In this document: one piece after another, positions 4,381 through 9,900 of the stretch
Numbering within the stretch: position 1 is the first letter of the stretch
Layout of the letters: each line of letters begins with the position of its first letter
Notes under the pieces: model-generated
The model's database searches: none
What the model saw: only the letters and a program-made list of their open reading frames with translations
Told to the model about the DNA's origin: nothing
Program-made: the position numbers and the translations under genes
Origin: CAKRPJ01 sp934376955
GTDB lineage: Bacteria; Bacillota; Clostridia; Lachnospirales; Lachnospiraceae
Reading direction: 5' to 3'
NCBI GenBank assembly: GCA_934376955.1
Contig: CAKRPJ010000067.1
Span: 1 to 9,900 of the forward strand
DNA length: 9,900 nt

Positions 4381-4981
4381 CATGAGATATTACAACGCAG
4401 GCAGAGAGGTGCCGGATGCGGCGAAAAAAACCATCAAGGGCGGCAAGCTGAGCGGCTTTACGGATATCAACCCGATGTGGCGTATCCAGAAACTGACGGA
4501 GCTGTTTGGTGTATGCGGTGTCGGCTGGTACACGGAAATCAAGCGCATCTGGGCAGAGGAAGGCAAGGATGGCAGGGTAGCTGCTTTCTGCGAGATTCAC
4601 CTGTATGTGAAGGTGGACGGGGAATGGAGCAGACCCATTGAGGGCATCGGTGGCTCTATGCTGGTGAACGTATTCAAGGGTTCGCCCGAAACCTCGGACG
4701 AGTGCTACAAGATGGCGTATACGGATGCCATCAGCGTGGCGGCGAAGGCATTAGGTATCGGGGCGGATGTTTACTGGGCGGCAGGCAGAACAAAATACAG
4801 TCAGGACGAAAAGAAGGAGCCTGTATACTGCACCAGATGCAAACAGAAGCTGAAGGATGAAATCAAGACCTCCAAAAGAACCTTTACGGCGCAGGAATAT
4901 TTTGATAAATTCGGTGGTCTTTGCCCCGATTGTGCTACAGCGGACTACGCGGCAAGAAAGAACAAGGGTGAGGGCGAATGA
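4373..4981 (+). CDS. Rad52/Sak-like single-strand annealing protein
   Basis: A 202-aa protein resembling phage Rad52/22-like annealing proteins. It has the N-terminal segment RYYNAGREVPDAAKKTI, then GFTDINPMWRIQKLTELFG, then a core with GEWSRPIEGIGGS and the conserved helix MAYTDAISVAAKALGIGADVYW (about 114-135). Such proteins anneal complementary strands during phage recombination and replication, usually with a partner nuclease and SSB, both present downstream. The C-terminus adds a CxxC...CxxC zinc-ribbon-like tail (C143, C146, C174, C177). ATG 4373 is preferred because GAAGGGA lies about eight bases upstream; ATG 4367 would add two residues. The gene overlaps the zinc-ribbon gene's last codons and ends in an ATGA-type overlap. 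Confidence 0.72.
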   Translation: MDNMRYYNAGREVPDAAKKTIKGGKLSGFTDINPMWRIQKLTELFGVCGVGWYTEIKRIWAEEGKDGRVAAFCEIHLYVKVDGEWSRPIEGIGGSMLVNVFKGSPETSDECYKMAYTDAISVAAKALGIGADVYWAAGRTKYSQDEKKEPVYCTRCKQKLKDEIKTSKRTFTAQEYFDKFGGLCPDCATADYAARKNKGEGE

Positions 4982-5559
4982 TGGAAACCTATGGTACATA
5001 CAACGGCATTAAGTTTCTGATGGATGGGAGCATGGAGCTTTCCTTTCTGGTGCCGCACCACGAAAAGAGCCGCCTGCTGGCGAGTATTGATGAAATCACG
5101 CAGGCAGGCATGCCGACCTTAGAGATTACGGCAAAGAAGAAACGGAAAAAGCGTTCTCTGGATGCCAACGATTACCTCTGGGTGCTTTGCACGAAGATTG
5201 CAGAACGGCTACAGGACAGCAAGCTCAGCATCAGCAAGGAGGAGGTTTACCGCAAGCATATCCACCTTGTGGGGAAATATGAGCCGCTGGCATTGCGTGC
5301 CGATGCGGTGGAGCGGTTCTGCGAAACATGGCAGAGAAACGGCACAGGCTGGCTGACAGAGGTAGTGGACAGCACGCTGGACGGATGCAAGAAGGTGTTC
5401 GCCTATTATGGCAGCAGCACCTATGATACAAAGGAAATGAGCCGCCTGATTGACAGCGTGATACAGGATTGCGCGGCATTGCAGATTGAGACTATTCCGC
5501 CATCGGAATTAGATATGCTGTTAAAGGAGTGGGGAAAAAGCTCCGCAAAGCAAAAATAA
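4978..5559 (+). CDS. NinB-like phage recombination protein
   Basis: A 193-aa protein. After a variable N-terminal strand-rich part and a basic patch (KKKRKKR, 53-59) comes RSLDANDYLWVLCTKIAE, then KEEVYRKHI, GTGWLTEVV and YGSSTYDTKEMSRLID (134-149). This order is what I associate with Firmicutes phage proteins distantly related to lambda NinB, a DNA-binding factor working with RecFOR-type and annealing recombination. Assignment is by remembered motif pattern. It starts at ATG 4978, overlapping the upstream TGA (a second ATG follows at 4981), with AAGGGTGAGGG upstream. It lies between annealing-protein and nuclease genes, which fits. Confidence 0.65.
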   Translation: MMETYGTYNGIKFLMDGSMELSFLVPHHEKSRLLASIDEITQAGMPTLEITAKKKRKKRSLDANDYLWVLCTKIAERLQDSKLSISKEEVYRKHIHLVGKYEPLALRADAVERFCETWQRNGTGWLTEVVDSTLDGCKKVFAYYGSSTYDTKEMSRLIDSVIQDCAALQIETIPPSELDMLLKEWGKSSAKQK

Positions 5560-5565
5560 GGGGGA

Positions 5566-5934
5566 ATGAAATTGACAAACAGCAGACAGAAGGGAGCGAG
5601 GGGTGAGCGTGAGCTTGCCCGTATCCTGCGGGAATACGGCTATGACTGCCGCCGGGGGCAGCAATACTGCGGTGCAAACGGTGATGCGGATGTAGTCGGA
5701 TTAGAGGGGATACATATTGAATGTAAACGGGTAGAACGGCTGAATCTTGAGGATGCGGTGGCACAGTCCGTCAGAGACAGCAGAGCAGGAGAGCTGCCGG
5801 CGGTCTTTCACCGGAAGAACAACTTCGGTTGGCTGGTGACAATGCCGCTGGCGGATTTCATGCGGCTGTACCGGGACTATGAACCGCCTGTGCCGTTTGC
5901 AGATAAGGCAGGTGACGAAGATGGAGAGAGATAG
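5566..5934 (+). CDS. PD-(D/E)xK endonuclease, Holliday-junction-resolvase-like
   Basis: A 122-aa protein with the core of Hjc-like/VRR-type nucleases: RQKGARGERELARILREYGY (E14/E16 in helix 1), GANGDADVVG (D40, D42) and IHIECKRVERLN with the ExK pair E52 and K54, the metal-binding and catalytic lysine positions. A role in cutting branched DNA during recombination or replication is likely. Start choice is uncertain: ATG 5566 is only one base from the G run of its Shine-Dalgarno site, whereas TTG 5572 (protein MTNSRQKG...) has AAGGGGG at an ideal seven-base distance and may be the true start. It overlaps the following gene by 14 bases. Confidence 0.8.
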   Translation: MKLTNSRQKGARGERELARILREYGYDCRRGQQYCGANGDADVVGLEGIHIECKRVERLNLEDAVAQSVRDSRAGELPAVFHRKNNFGWLVTMPLADFMRLYRDYEPPVPFADKAGDEDGER

Positions 5935-6694
5935 CTTTGTATTTTACCGCAGCTTTTATGAGGCAATACGGCGGCAGCCAAAGAAGGTGCAGGCGGATAT
6001 TTACAACACGATTGCGGATTATGCGCTGAACGGTACGGAGCCGACACAGGCATCGGATGCGGTGCTGAGCATCTTTCTTTTAATCAAGCCGCAGATTGAC
6101 GCAAATAACCATCGGTATACCGCAGGGAAAAAGGGCGGCAGACCAAGCAAAACCGATAGCAATAAAAAAGAGGAAAAAACGAAAACCGTTGATTCTGAAA
6201 AAGAAGGAAAAACGGAAACCTATGGTTTTGAAAAAGAGGAGAAAACAGAAACCTATGGTTTTGAAAACAGGGCAGAAAAGGACGCTTTTGAAAAACCTAA
6301 TGAAAATGTAAATGAAAATGTAAATGAAAATGTAAATGAAAATGGTAATGAAAATGAAAAACCGAAAACCATAACGGCATCCACAGTGGTGGCTGCCTAC
6401 CACAGGCTCTGTCCTTCCTTCCCTGCGGTAAAAGTGATTTCGGACAAGCGGAAGAAGGCAATCCATGCAAGGTTGAACAGCGGCTACACGCTTACGGATT
6501 TCGAGCAGGCATTTACAAAGGCGGAGCGCAGCAGGTTTTTACGAGGCGGAAATAAGAATAACTGGCAGGCGGATTTTGACTGGCTGATGAAGGACGGCAA
6601 TTTGCCGAAGGTATTGGAGGGGAAGTATGATGACGATTCTGGAACGGATTATGGCAGAGGCGAAGAAGGAAGATACGACGGCACCGTCCTGTGA
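5921..6694 (+). CDS. phage replication initiator (DUF6291-type N-terminus)
   Basis: A 257-aa protein. Residues 1-65 (FYRSFYEAIRRQPKKVQADIYNTI...IKPQID) match the DUF6291 type of small helical domain, followed by GKKGGRPSK, a linker of three 11-aa Glu/Lys repeats (86-118), five NENx repeats (127-146), and a C-terminal domain with VVAAYHRLCPSFPAV and FRRG-like FLRGGNKNNWQADFDWLM (about 150-235), typical of phage replisome organisers. It should bind the origin and recruit the helicase through the DnaC-like protein encoded next. ATG 5921 lies inside the nuclease gene's end; the Shine-Dalgarno site is weak (AGGCAGGTG). Its 3' end overlaps the loader gene by 68 bases. Confidence 0.75.
   Translation: MERDSFVFYRSFYEAIRRQPKKVQADIYNTIADYALNGTEPTQASDAVLSIFLLIKPQIDANNHRYTAGKKGGRPSKTDSNKKEEKTKTVDSEKEGKTETYGFEKEEKTETYGFENRAEKDAFEKPNENVNENVNENVNENGNENEKPKTITASTVVAAYHRLCPSFPAVKVISDKRKKAIHARLNSGYTLTDFEQAFTKAERSRFLRGGNKNNWQADFDWLMKDGNLPKVLEGKYDDDSGTDYGRGEEGRYDGTVL
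6176..6274 (+). repeat. three 33-base in-frame tandem repeats
   Basis: Three 33-base units encode KTKTVDSEKEG, KTETYGFEKEE and KTETYGFENRA. The last two share 26 bases with a single mismatch (6209-6234 and 6242-6267); the first is diverged. They form a charged linker in the replication protein and may double as iterons. Confidence 0.7.
6299..6358 (+). repeat. five 12-base tandem repeats (NENV array)
   Basis: AATGAAAATGTA is repeated exactly three times (6299-6334), then AATGAAAATGGT and AATGAAAATGAA. It encodes NENV x3, NENG, NENE. The length is a multiple of three, so copy-number change keeps the frame. Similar Asn/Glu linkers occur in other phage replisome organisers. Confidence 0.85.
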
Positions 6695-7427
6695 GGAGCG
6701 GATGGCGTTATACAACAGCAGAAGGGGCGACCTGACGGGGTATGACTGCCCGATTTGCCGCAACAAGGGGTTTGTGTTTTTGATGCGAGATGGGTATGAA
6801 TACACCATGGAGTGCGAGTGCATGGAGAAGCGCAGGGGCAAGTGGAGACTGCAAAAAAGCGGCTTGCAGGATATGGCGGAGCGGTATCGCTTCGAGACCT
6901 ATGACGCGAAAACGAGCTGGCAGAAATCCATCCTTGCGGCGGCGGAGTGCTTCTGTGAGGAAAGAGAGGGGTGGTTTTACATCGGCGGACAGGTCGGGGC
7001 AGGCAAAACGCATATCTGCACCGCCATTGCGAATCGGCTGATGCTCCAGGGCAAGGGCGTGCGCTACATGATTTGGACGGAGGAGGCCACCAAGCTGAAA
7101 GCCCTCAAGACGGATGACGAAGGCTACGAGCGCGAAATCAACAAATGGAAAACGGCAGAGGTGCTGTATATCGACGATTTTCTGAAAACCAGAAACGGCG
7201 CACTGCCGACCGATGGGGACATCAACCTTGCGTTTGAAATCATCAACGCGAGGTATAATAATCGCGCCCTGCGGACGATTTTTTCAGGCGAAAGAGGGCT
7301 GAATGAAATCATGGAGCTTGACGAAGCCATGGGCAGCAGAATTTATCAGCGGTGCGGCAAATATAAGCTGAAAATCGGCAGAGGAGAAGGGCGGAACTAC
7401 AGAACGAGAGAGGAGCTTGAGGTATGA
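6627..7427 (+). CDS. dnaC: DnaC/DnaI-like helicase loader ATPase
   Basis: A 266-aa AAA+ protein. The N-terminus has a zinc-binding pattern, C41-x2-C44 and C63-x-C65, as in DnaI-type loaders. The ATPase core follows: Walker A GGQVGAGKTH (120-129), Walker B VLYIDDF (159-165), sensor-1 region TIFSGE (207-212) and GSRIYQRC (236-243), which carries the likely arginine finger. It would load the host replicative helicase at the phage origin, partnered with the initiator encoded just upstream. ATG 6627 has GGAGG six bases upstream; ATG 6630 is possible. Its stop overlaps the SSB start (ATGA), implying coupled translation. Confidence 0.88.
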   Translation: MMTILERIMAEAKKEDTTAPSCEERMALYNSRRGDLTGYDCPICRNKGFVFLMRDGYEYTMECECMEKRRGKWRLQKSGLQDMAERYRFETYDAKTSWQKSILAAAECFCEEREGWFYIGGQVGAGKTHICTAIANRLMLQGKGVRYMIWTEEATKLKALKTDDEGYEREINKWKTAEVLYIDDFLKTRNGALPTDGDINLAFEIINARYNNRALRTIFSGERGLNEIMELDEAMGSRIYQRCGKYKLKIGRGEGRNYRTREELEV

Positions 7428-7906
7428 ATAAAGTGATTCTGATGGGACGGCTGGTAAAAGAGCCGGAGGTGCGGTATTCGCAAGGGGCAGAGCCTATTGC
7501 GGTGGCAAGATACACGCTTGCGGTGAACCGTAGATTCAAGCGGCAGGGAGAACCTGAGGCGGACTTCATCAACTGCGTGGCATTTGGCAAAACGGGAGAG
7601 TTTGCGGAGAAATATTTCAAAAAAGGGCAGATGGTTTCTGTTGTCTGTAGATTGCAGGTGCGTAGCTGGGATAAGGACGGCGAAAGACGGTGGAGCACGG
7701 ATGTGATTGTGGAGGAACAGTATTTCGCTGAAGGAAAGCATGACAGTGAAAAGAACGGCGGAAGCAAGCCGGCATCGGAACAGAGCAGACCCGCAGCGGC
7801 ACAGAGTAAGCCTGCGGCGCAGAACGGAAAACAAATGGGGTTGGCGGAGCAGGAGGGATTCTATCCCATTGAAGAAACACTGGAAGATGATGATTTGCCA
7901 TTCTGA
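7424..7906 (+). CDS. ssb: single-stranded DNA-binding protein
   Basis: A 160-aa protein with the OB-fold signature MNKVILMGRLVKEPEVRY, then YTLAVNRRF, DFINCVAFGKTGEFAEKYFKKGQMV and W-KDGERRWSTDVIVEEQYF (residues 1-105). A Gln/Ser/Ala-rich linker with SKPA/SRPA repeats follows, and the conserved acidic tip EDDDLPF at the extreme C-terminus recruits partner proteins. It is intact and of normal length. The start overlaps the loader gene's TGA, with AGGAG eight bases upstream. It is the last gene of the GC-richer block; the next gene starts 11 bases after its stop. Confidence 0.95.
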   Translation: MNKVILMGRLVKEPEVRYSQGAEPIAVARYTLAVNRRFKRQGEPEADFINCVAFGKTGEFAEKYFKKGQMVSVVCRLQVRSWDKDGERRWSTDVIVEEQYFAEGKHDSEKNGGSKPASEQSRPAAAQSKPAAQNGKQMGLAEQEGFYPIEETLEDDDLPF

Positions 7907-7917
7907 GGAGTGAGGGA

Positions 7918-8589
7918 ATGCAGAACAAACATGAAATATGGGAGCTGCGGCAGATGCAGGCGTTGCCGTTAGAATCAAAAATCATGATGACAAAACACAG
8001 GATTCAAACGTGGGTAGATGAATTTGGGGTTGATGGCGTTTATGTTTCATTCAGCGGCGGTAAGGATAGCACCGTTTTACTTGACATAGCCAGACAGATG
8101 TTCCCGGATATGAAAGCTATGTTCGTTGACGTTCCCACACAATATCCTGAACTGAAAGAGTTTGCTTTGACATTTGACAACGTGGATATTTTAAAACCGA
8201 AAATATCATTCGCTCAGGTGTGTGAAAAATATGGATTTCCTATGATAAGCAAAGAAGTTGCGGAATGTGTGCAGGGCGCAAGAAGATACTTGACAAGCCT
8301 ACAAAAGCAAAACGCAATCCCTAGGCAAGCAAGCATAAATACTTTTATGAGTGTGTCGCAGGAACAGGAGCATCTACAAGCTATTAGGCGGGGCAACGGC
8401 GCAAATATCAGTACGAGGTCTCGCACTTCTTTGGAACAAATAGACAGTCAAGCTATGGTTCAAATGACAAGAGGGGGGGGAGATAACAAGTATCGTAAAC
8501 TCCGAGGAATTGGAGAATATGACATGCAGGACAGCTTTAATTCTAGGAATGTTGACAAAGGACAATCAGAAAAAGGCGAATATCCCTAG
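7918..8589 (+). CDS. PAPS-reductase-family protein, N-terminal part
   Basis: This frame encodes 223 aa containing the PP-loop SFSGGKDSTVLL (about 44-55), FVDVPTQYPELKEF, and ISKEVAECVQGARRYL, all conserved in phage adenine-nucleotide alpha-hydrolase/PAPS-reductase-like proteins. PP-loop enzymes bind ATP and activate a substrate by adenylation or pyrophosphate release; the phage subgroup's substrate is unknown to me. GAGGAG lies seven bases before ATG 7918. The frame ends at TAG 8587-8589, before the rest of the family domain, which continues in the +1 frame (see the spanning entry). Alone it is unlikely to be a complete enzyme. Confidence 0.75.
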   Translation: MQNKHEIWELRQMQALPLESKIMMTKHRIQTWVDEFGVDGVYVSFSGGKDSTVLLDIARQMFPDMKAMFVDVPTQYPELKEFALTFDNVDILKPKISFAQVCEKYGFPMISKEVAECVQGARRYLTSLQKQNAIPRQASINTFMSVSQEQEHLQAIRRGNGANISTRSRTSLEQIDSQAMVQMTRGGGDNKYRKLRGIGEYDMQDSFNSRNVDKGQSEKGEYP

Positions 8590-9193
8590 CTGCGATAGGT
8601 CGCAGTATTCACAGGAGAAATATAAATTTTTCCTTGAAGCGCCATTTGAAATTAGCAATAAATGTTGCAATGTAATGAAGAAAGAACCTGCACATACATA
8701 TTATCGCAAAACAGGAAGAAAGCCAATTTTGGCTACTATGGCAAGTGAAAGCAGATTAAGGACGCAAAAATGGTTACAGAATGGTTGCAATAGTTTTAAT
8801 TTAACCATTCCAACAAGTACGCCTATGAGCTTTTGGACGGAACAGGATGTACTTTGGTACATAAAAGAAAACAATTTGCCTATTTGTTCGGTTTATGGCG
8901 AAATAGTCGTTGATTATGATGCAATGGGACAATGCGAAAATCAGATGACATTTTCGGATTACGGGATATTCGGAGAGGAAAGACCGCTGTTAAAAACAAC
9001 GGGGTGTGACAGAACAGGTTGCGTTCTATGCGGATTTGGTTGTCATTTGGAAAAGGAAAGCAGATTTTTGAGGTTAAAGGAAACACACCCCAAATTTCAT
9101 AATCTACTGTATATTTTGAAAAACAATGGCGTGACATACGCAGACGCTATTGATTGGATAAATGAACACGGGAATATGAATATCAGATATTGA
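8519..9193 (+). CDS. PAPS-reductase-family protein, C-terminal part
   Basis: This frame encodes DRSQYSQEKYKFFLEAPFEIS, NKCCNVMKKEPAHTYY, GRKPILATMASESRLRTQKW, the helix PMSFWTEQDVLWYI, and the cysteine cluster TGCDRTGCVLCGFGC (about 9001-9050), which could hold an iron-sulfur cluster or zinc. All are typical of the second half of phage PAPS-reductase-like proteins. No good ribosome site precedes the possible starts (TTG 8510, ATG 8519), so independent translation is doubtful; the coordinate given is the first ATG. The frame is open back to a stop at 8465-8467, overlapping the N-terminal frame by about 120 bases. Confidence 0.7.
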   Translation: MTCRTALILGMLTKDNQKKANIPSCDRSQYSQEKYKFFLEAPFEISNKCCNVMKKEPAHTYYRKTGRKPILATMASESRLRTQKWLQNGCNSFNLTIPTSTPMSFWTEQDVLWYIKENNLPICSVYGEIVVDYDAMGQCENQMTFSDYGIFGEERPLLKTTGCDRTGCVLCGFGCHLEKESRFLRLKETHPKFHNLLYILKNNGVTYADAIDWINEHGNMNIRY

Positions 9194-9207
9194 AAGGAGG
9201 AATTAGC

Positions 9208-9546
9208 ATGGATGTAGTAAGATTTATCAAGGAGAAAAATAGGATGTGCGATAGTTCCGATGAAAACTGTACTGGATGTGAAATTCACAGGAAAAAACTT
9301 AACCTGTGTTGTAGTACATACATAGAAAAATATCCGGAACAGGCAGTTTCTATTGTAGAAAAATGGTCGAAAGAGCATCCGCAGGAAACAAGATTATCTC
9401 GGTTTCTGAAATACTACCCAAATGCGCCACTGGACATGTATGGAATCCCGTACACTTGTGTCAAGATTTTTGGAATCGTGGAATATGAATACTTGTGTTC
9501 CGATGATTGTCCTAACTGCTGGAACACACCGGTTGAAGGAGAATAA
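9208..9546 (+). CDS. Cys-rich phage protein, unknown
   Basis: A 112-aa protein beginning MDVVRFIKEKNRMC. Nine cysteines (14, 21, 24, 34, 35, 84, 97, 101, 104) are grouped in an N-terminal CxxC-containing cluster and a C-terminal CSDDCPNC, so two metal sites are likely. The middle (AVSIVEKWSKEHPQETR) is helical. Proteins of this pattern, with an EKWSKEHP motif, are frequent and uncharacterised in Firmicutes phages. ATG 9208 has AAAGGAGG seven bases upstream; the TTG at 9190 would place the ribosome site inside the gene. It starts 14 bases after the PAPS-reductase-like gene. Confidence 0.75.
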   Translation: MDVVRFIKEKNRMCDSSDENCTGCEIHRKKLNLCCSTYIEKYPEQAVSIVEKWSKEHPQETRLSRFLKYYPNAPLDMYGIPYTCVKIFGIVEYEYLCSDDCPNCWNTPVEGE

Positions 9547-9548
9547 CA

Positions 9549-9900
9549 ATGGCAATTAAATCAATTTTGTTTAATACATATATGGTGCGCGCGATTCTGG
9601 ATGGGCGGAAGACCTGCACAAGAAGAATTGTAAAAGGCTTCATCCCAGACGATGCAATCTGGGGCTATACCGTTTTTACACCCAAAGGGTACATATCGTG
9701 CAGAGGCACGTTTCCTGTTGGATATGGCGAGAAGTTTTTTAAGCTGCCCTATCAAAAGGGAGATATTCTGTATGTTCGGGAAACGTGGCAGTTTTTATAT
9801 GAATTAGATGGTAATGAACAACCTGTCGAAGAAACAGGGAAATATTATTATGCGGCAACAGATATAACTCTGTTCAATACATACGTTGATGAAAATGGAG
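9549..9900 (+). CDS. ASCH-like phage protein (cut by window end)
   Basis: The first 117 codons are present and open to the end of the window. Visible features are the N-terminus KSILFNTYMVRAILDGRKTCTRRIVKG and PYQKGDILYVRETWQF. The order (a strand ending in DGRKTxTRR, then a GDxLxVRExW motif) is that of ASCH/PUA-like domains and of a common phage protein usually left as hypothetical. ASCH domains are predicted RNA- or modified-nucleotide-binding folds. GAAGGAGA lies six bases before ATG 9549, which is three bases after the upstream stop, so it belongs to the same transcript. Confidence 0.65.
   Translation, partial: MAIKSILFNTYMVRAILDGRKTCTRRIVKGFIPDDAIWGYTVFTPKGYISCRGTFPVGYGEKFFKLPYQKGDILYVRETWQFLYELDGNEQPVEETGKYYYAATDITLFNTYVDENG

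Larger units (their letters stand above)
7918..9193 (+). pseudogene. PAPS-reductase-like gene split by a +1 frame change
   Basis: The two overlapping frames carry the first and second halves of one family domain with nothing essential missing; joined at the TAG they would give about 424 aa, a plausible full length. The shift must occur between 8468 (after the last stop in the second frame) and 8589. Two slippery places are seen: a run of eight G (8473-8480), and CCC-TAG-C (8584-8590), where a proline tRNA slipping from CCC to CCT would bypass the stop. One inserted base, a sequencing error, or programmed or transcriptional slippage all fit. The rest of both frames is undamaged, so the change is recent or tolerated. 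Confidence 0.6.

Noticed and set aside
6176..6358. CRISPR-like array
   Set aside because: The repeats are contiguous, in frame with a clear protein and have no unique spacers of constant length; no cas gene is present.
6080..6466. Minus-strand open frame of 128 codons opposite the replication gene
   Set aside because: It is a Phe/Ile-rich reverse reading of the AAA/GAA repeats of the replication gene, with no ribosome site and no family features.
8510..8521. TTG 8510 or ATG 8519 as an independent start for the second half of the PAPS-reductase-like gene
   Set aside because: GAGGA and GGAG lie only one to three bases before these codons, too close for good initiation, and the product would lack the PP-loop. 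The ATG is used only as a nominal coordinate.

Overview
The window is the left-hand part of a temperate tailed-phage genome, most likely an integrated prophage of a low-GC Gram-positive anaerobe in the Clostridia/Lachnospiraceae range. Three things point that way: strong AGGAGG-type Shine-Dalgarno sites, ATG/GTG/TTG starts, and a gene order typical of Firmicutes siphophages (repressor and ImmA on one strand, Cro-like gene and early genes on the other). No integrase, structural gene, tRNA or rRNA lies in the window. The host assignment is inference.

Left edge (1-325). The apparent last codons of a rightward gene end at 38 and are followed by a textbook intrinsic terminator (40-77). A roughly 250-base gene-free stretch follows. 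It holds a good rightward promoter-like sequence and an imperfect 22-base direct repeat.

Lysogeny operon, minus strand (2474 down to 326). It encodes a CI-type repressor (HTH plus a short C-terminal part), a minimal HExxH ImmA-like peptidase that overlaps it by one base, and an AT-rich SIR2-domain protein of 515 aa 20 bases further on. SIR2 proteins in this setting are usually NAD-dependent anti-phage effectors, so the prophage probably expresses it as a resident immunity gene.

Switch region (2475-2692). It contains a strong rightward promoter overlapping an ACGG-N4-CCGT palindrome and several further ACGG/CCGT half-sites. A GTG-started Cro-like protein follows that is about 61 percent identical to the repressor's N-terminus. 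A second small HTH protein (2919-3164) comes next.

Counter-oriented island (3157-3400). A 43-aa Ser/Lys/Ala-rich protein on the minus strand has its own near-consensus promoter, strong Shine-Dalgarno site and hairpin terminator, and a pair of ACAANATATTG sites upstream.

Early rightward operon (3548-7906). An excisionase-like HTH protein, a small membrane protein, a conserved hairpin, a 49-aa protein and a 54-aa zinc-ribbon protein lead into the DNA-metabolism genes. These are a Rad52/Sak-like annealing protein, a NinB-like protein, a PD-(D/E)xK nuclease/resolvase, a DUF6291-type replication protein with internal repeats, a DnaC-like helicase loader and SSB. Genes overlap or abut throughout, so they are probably one transcript.

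Right edge (7918-9900). The composition becomes more AT-rich. A PAPS-reductase-family gene is split by a +1 frame change, followed by a Cys-rich 112-aa protein and the start of an ASCH-like phage protein cut by the window end. The main items for a second look are the SIR2 gene, the 43-aa gene with its private control region, and the frame change in the PAPS-reductase gene.
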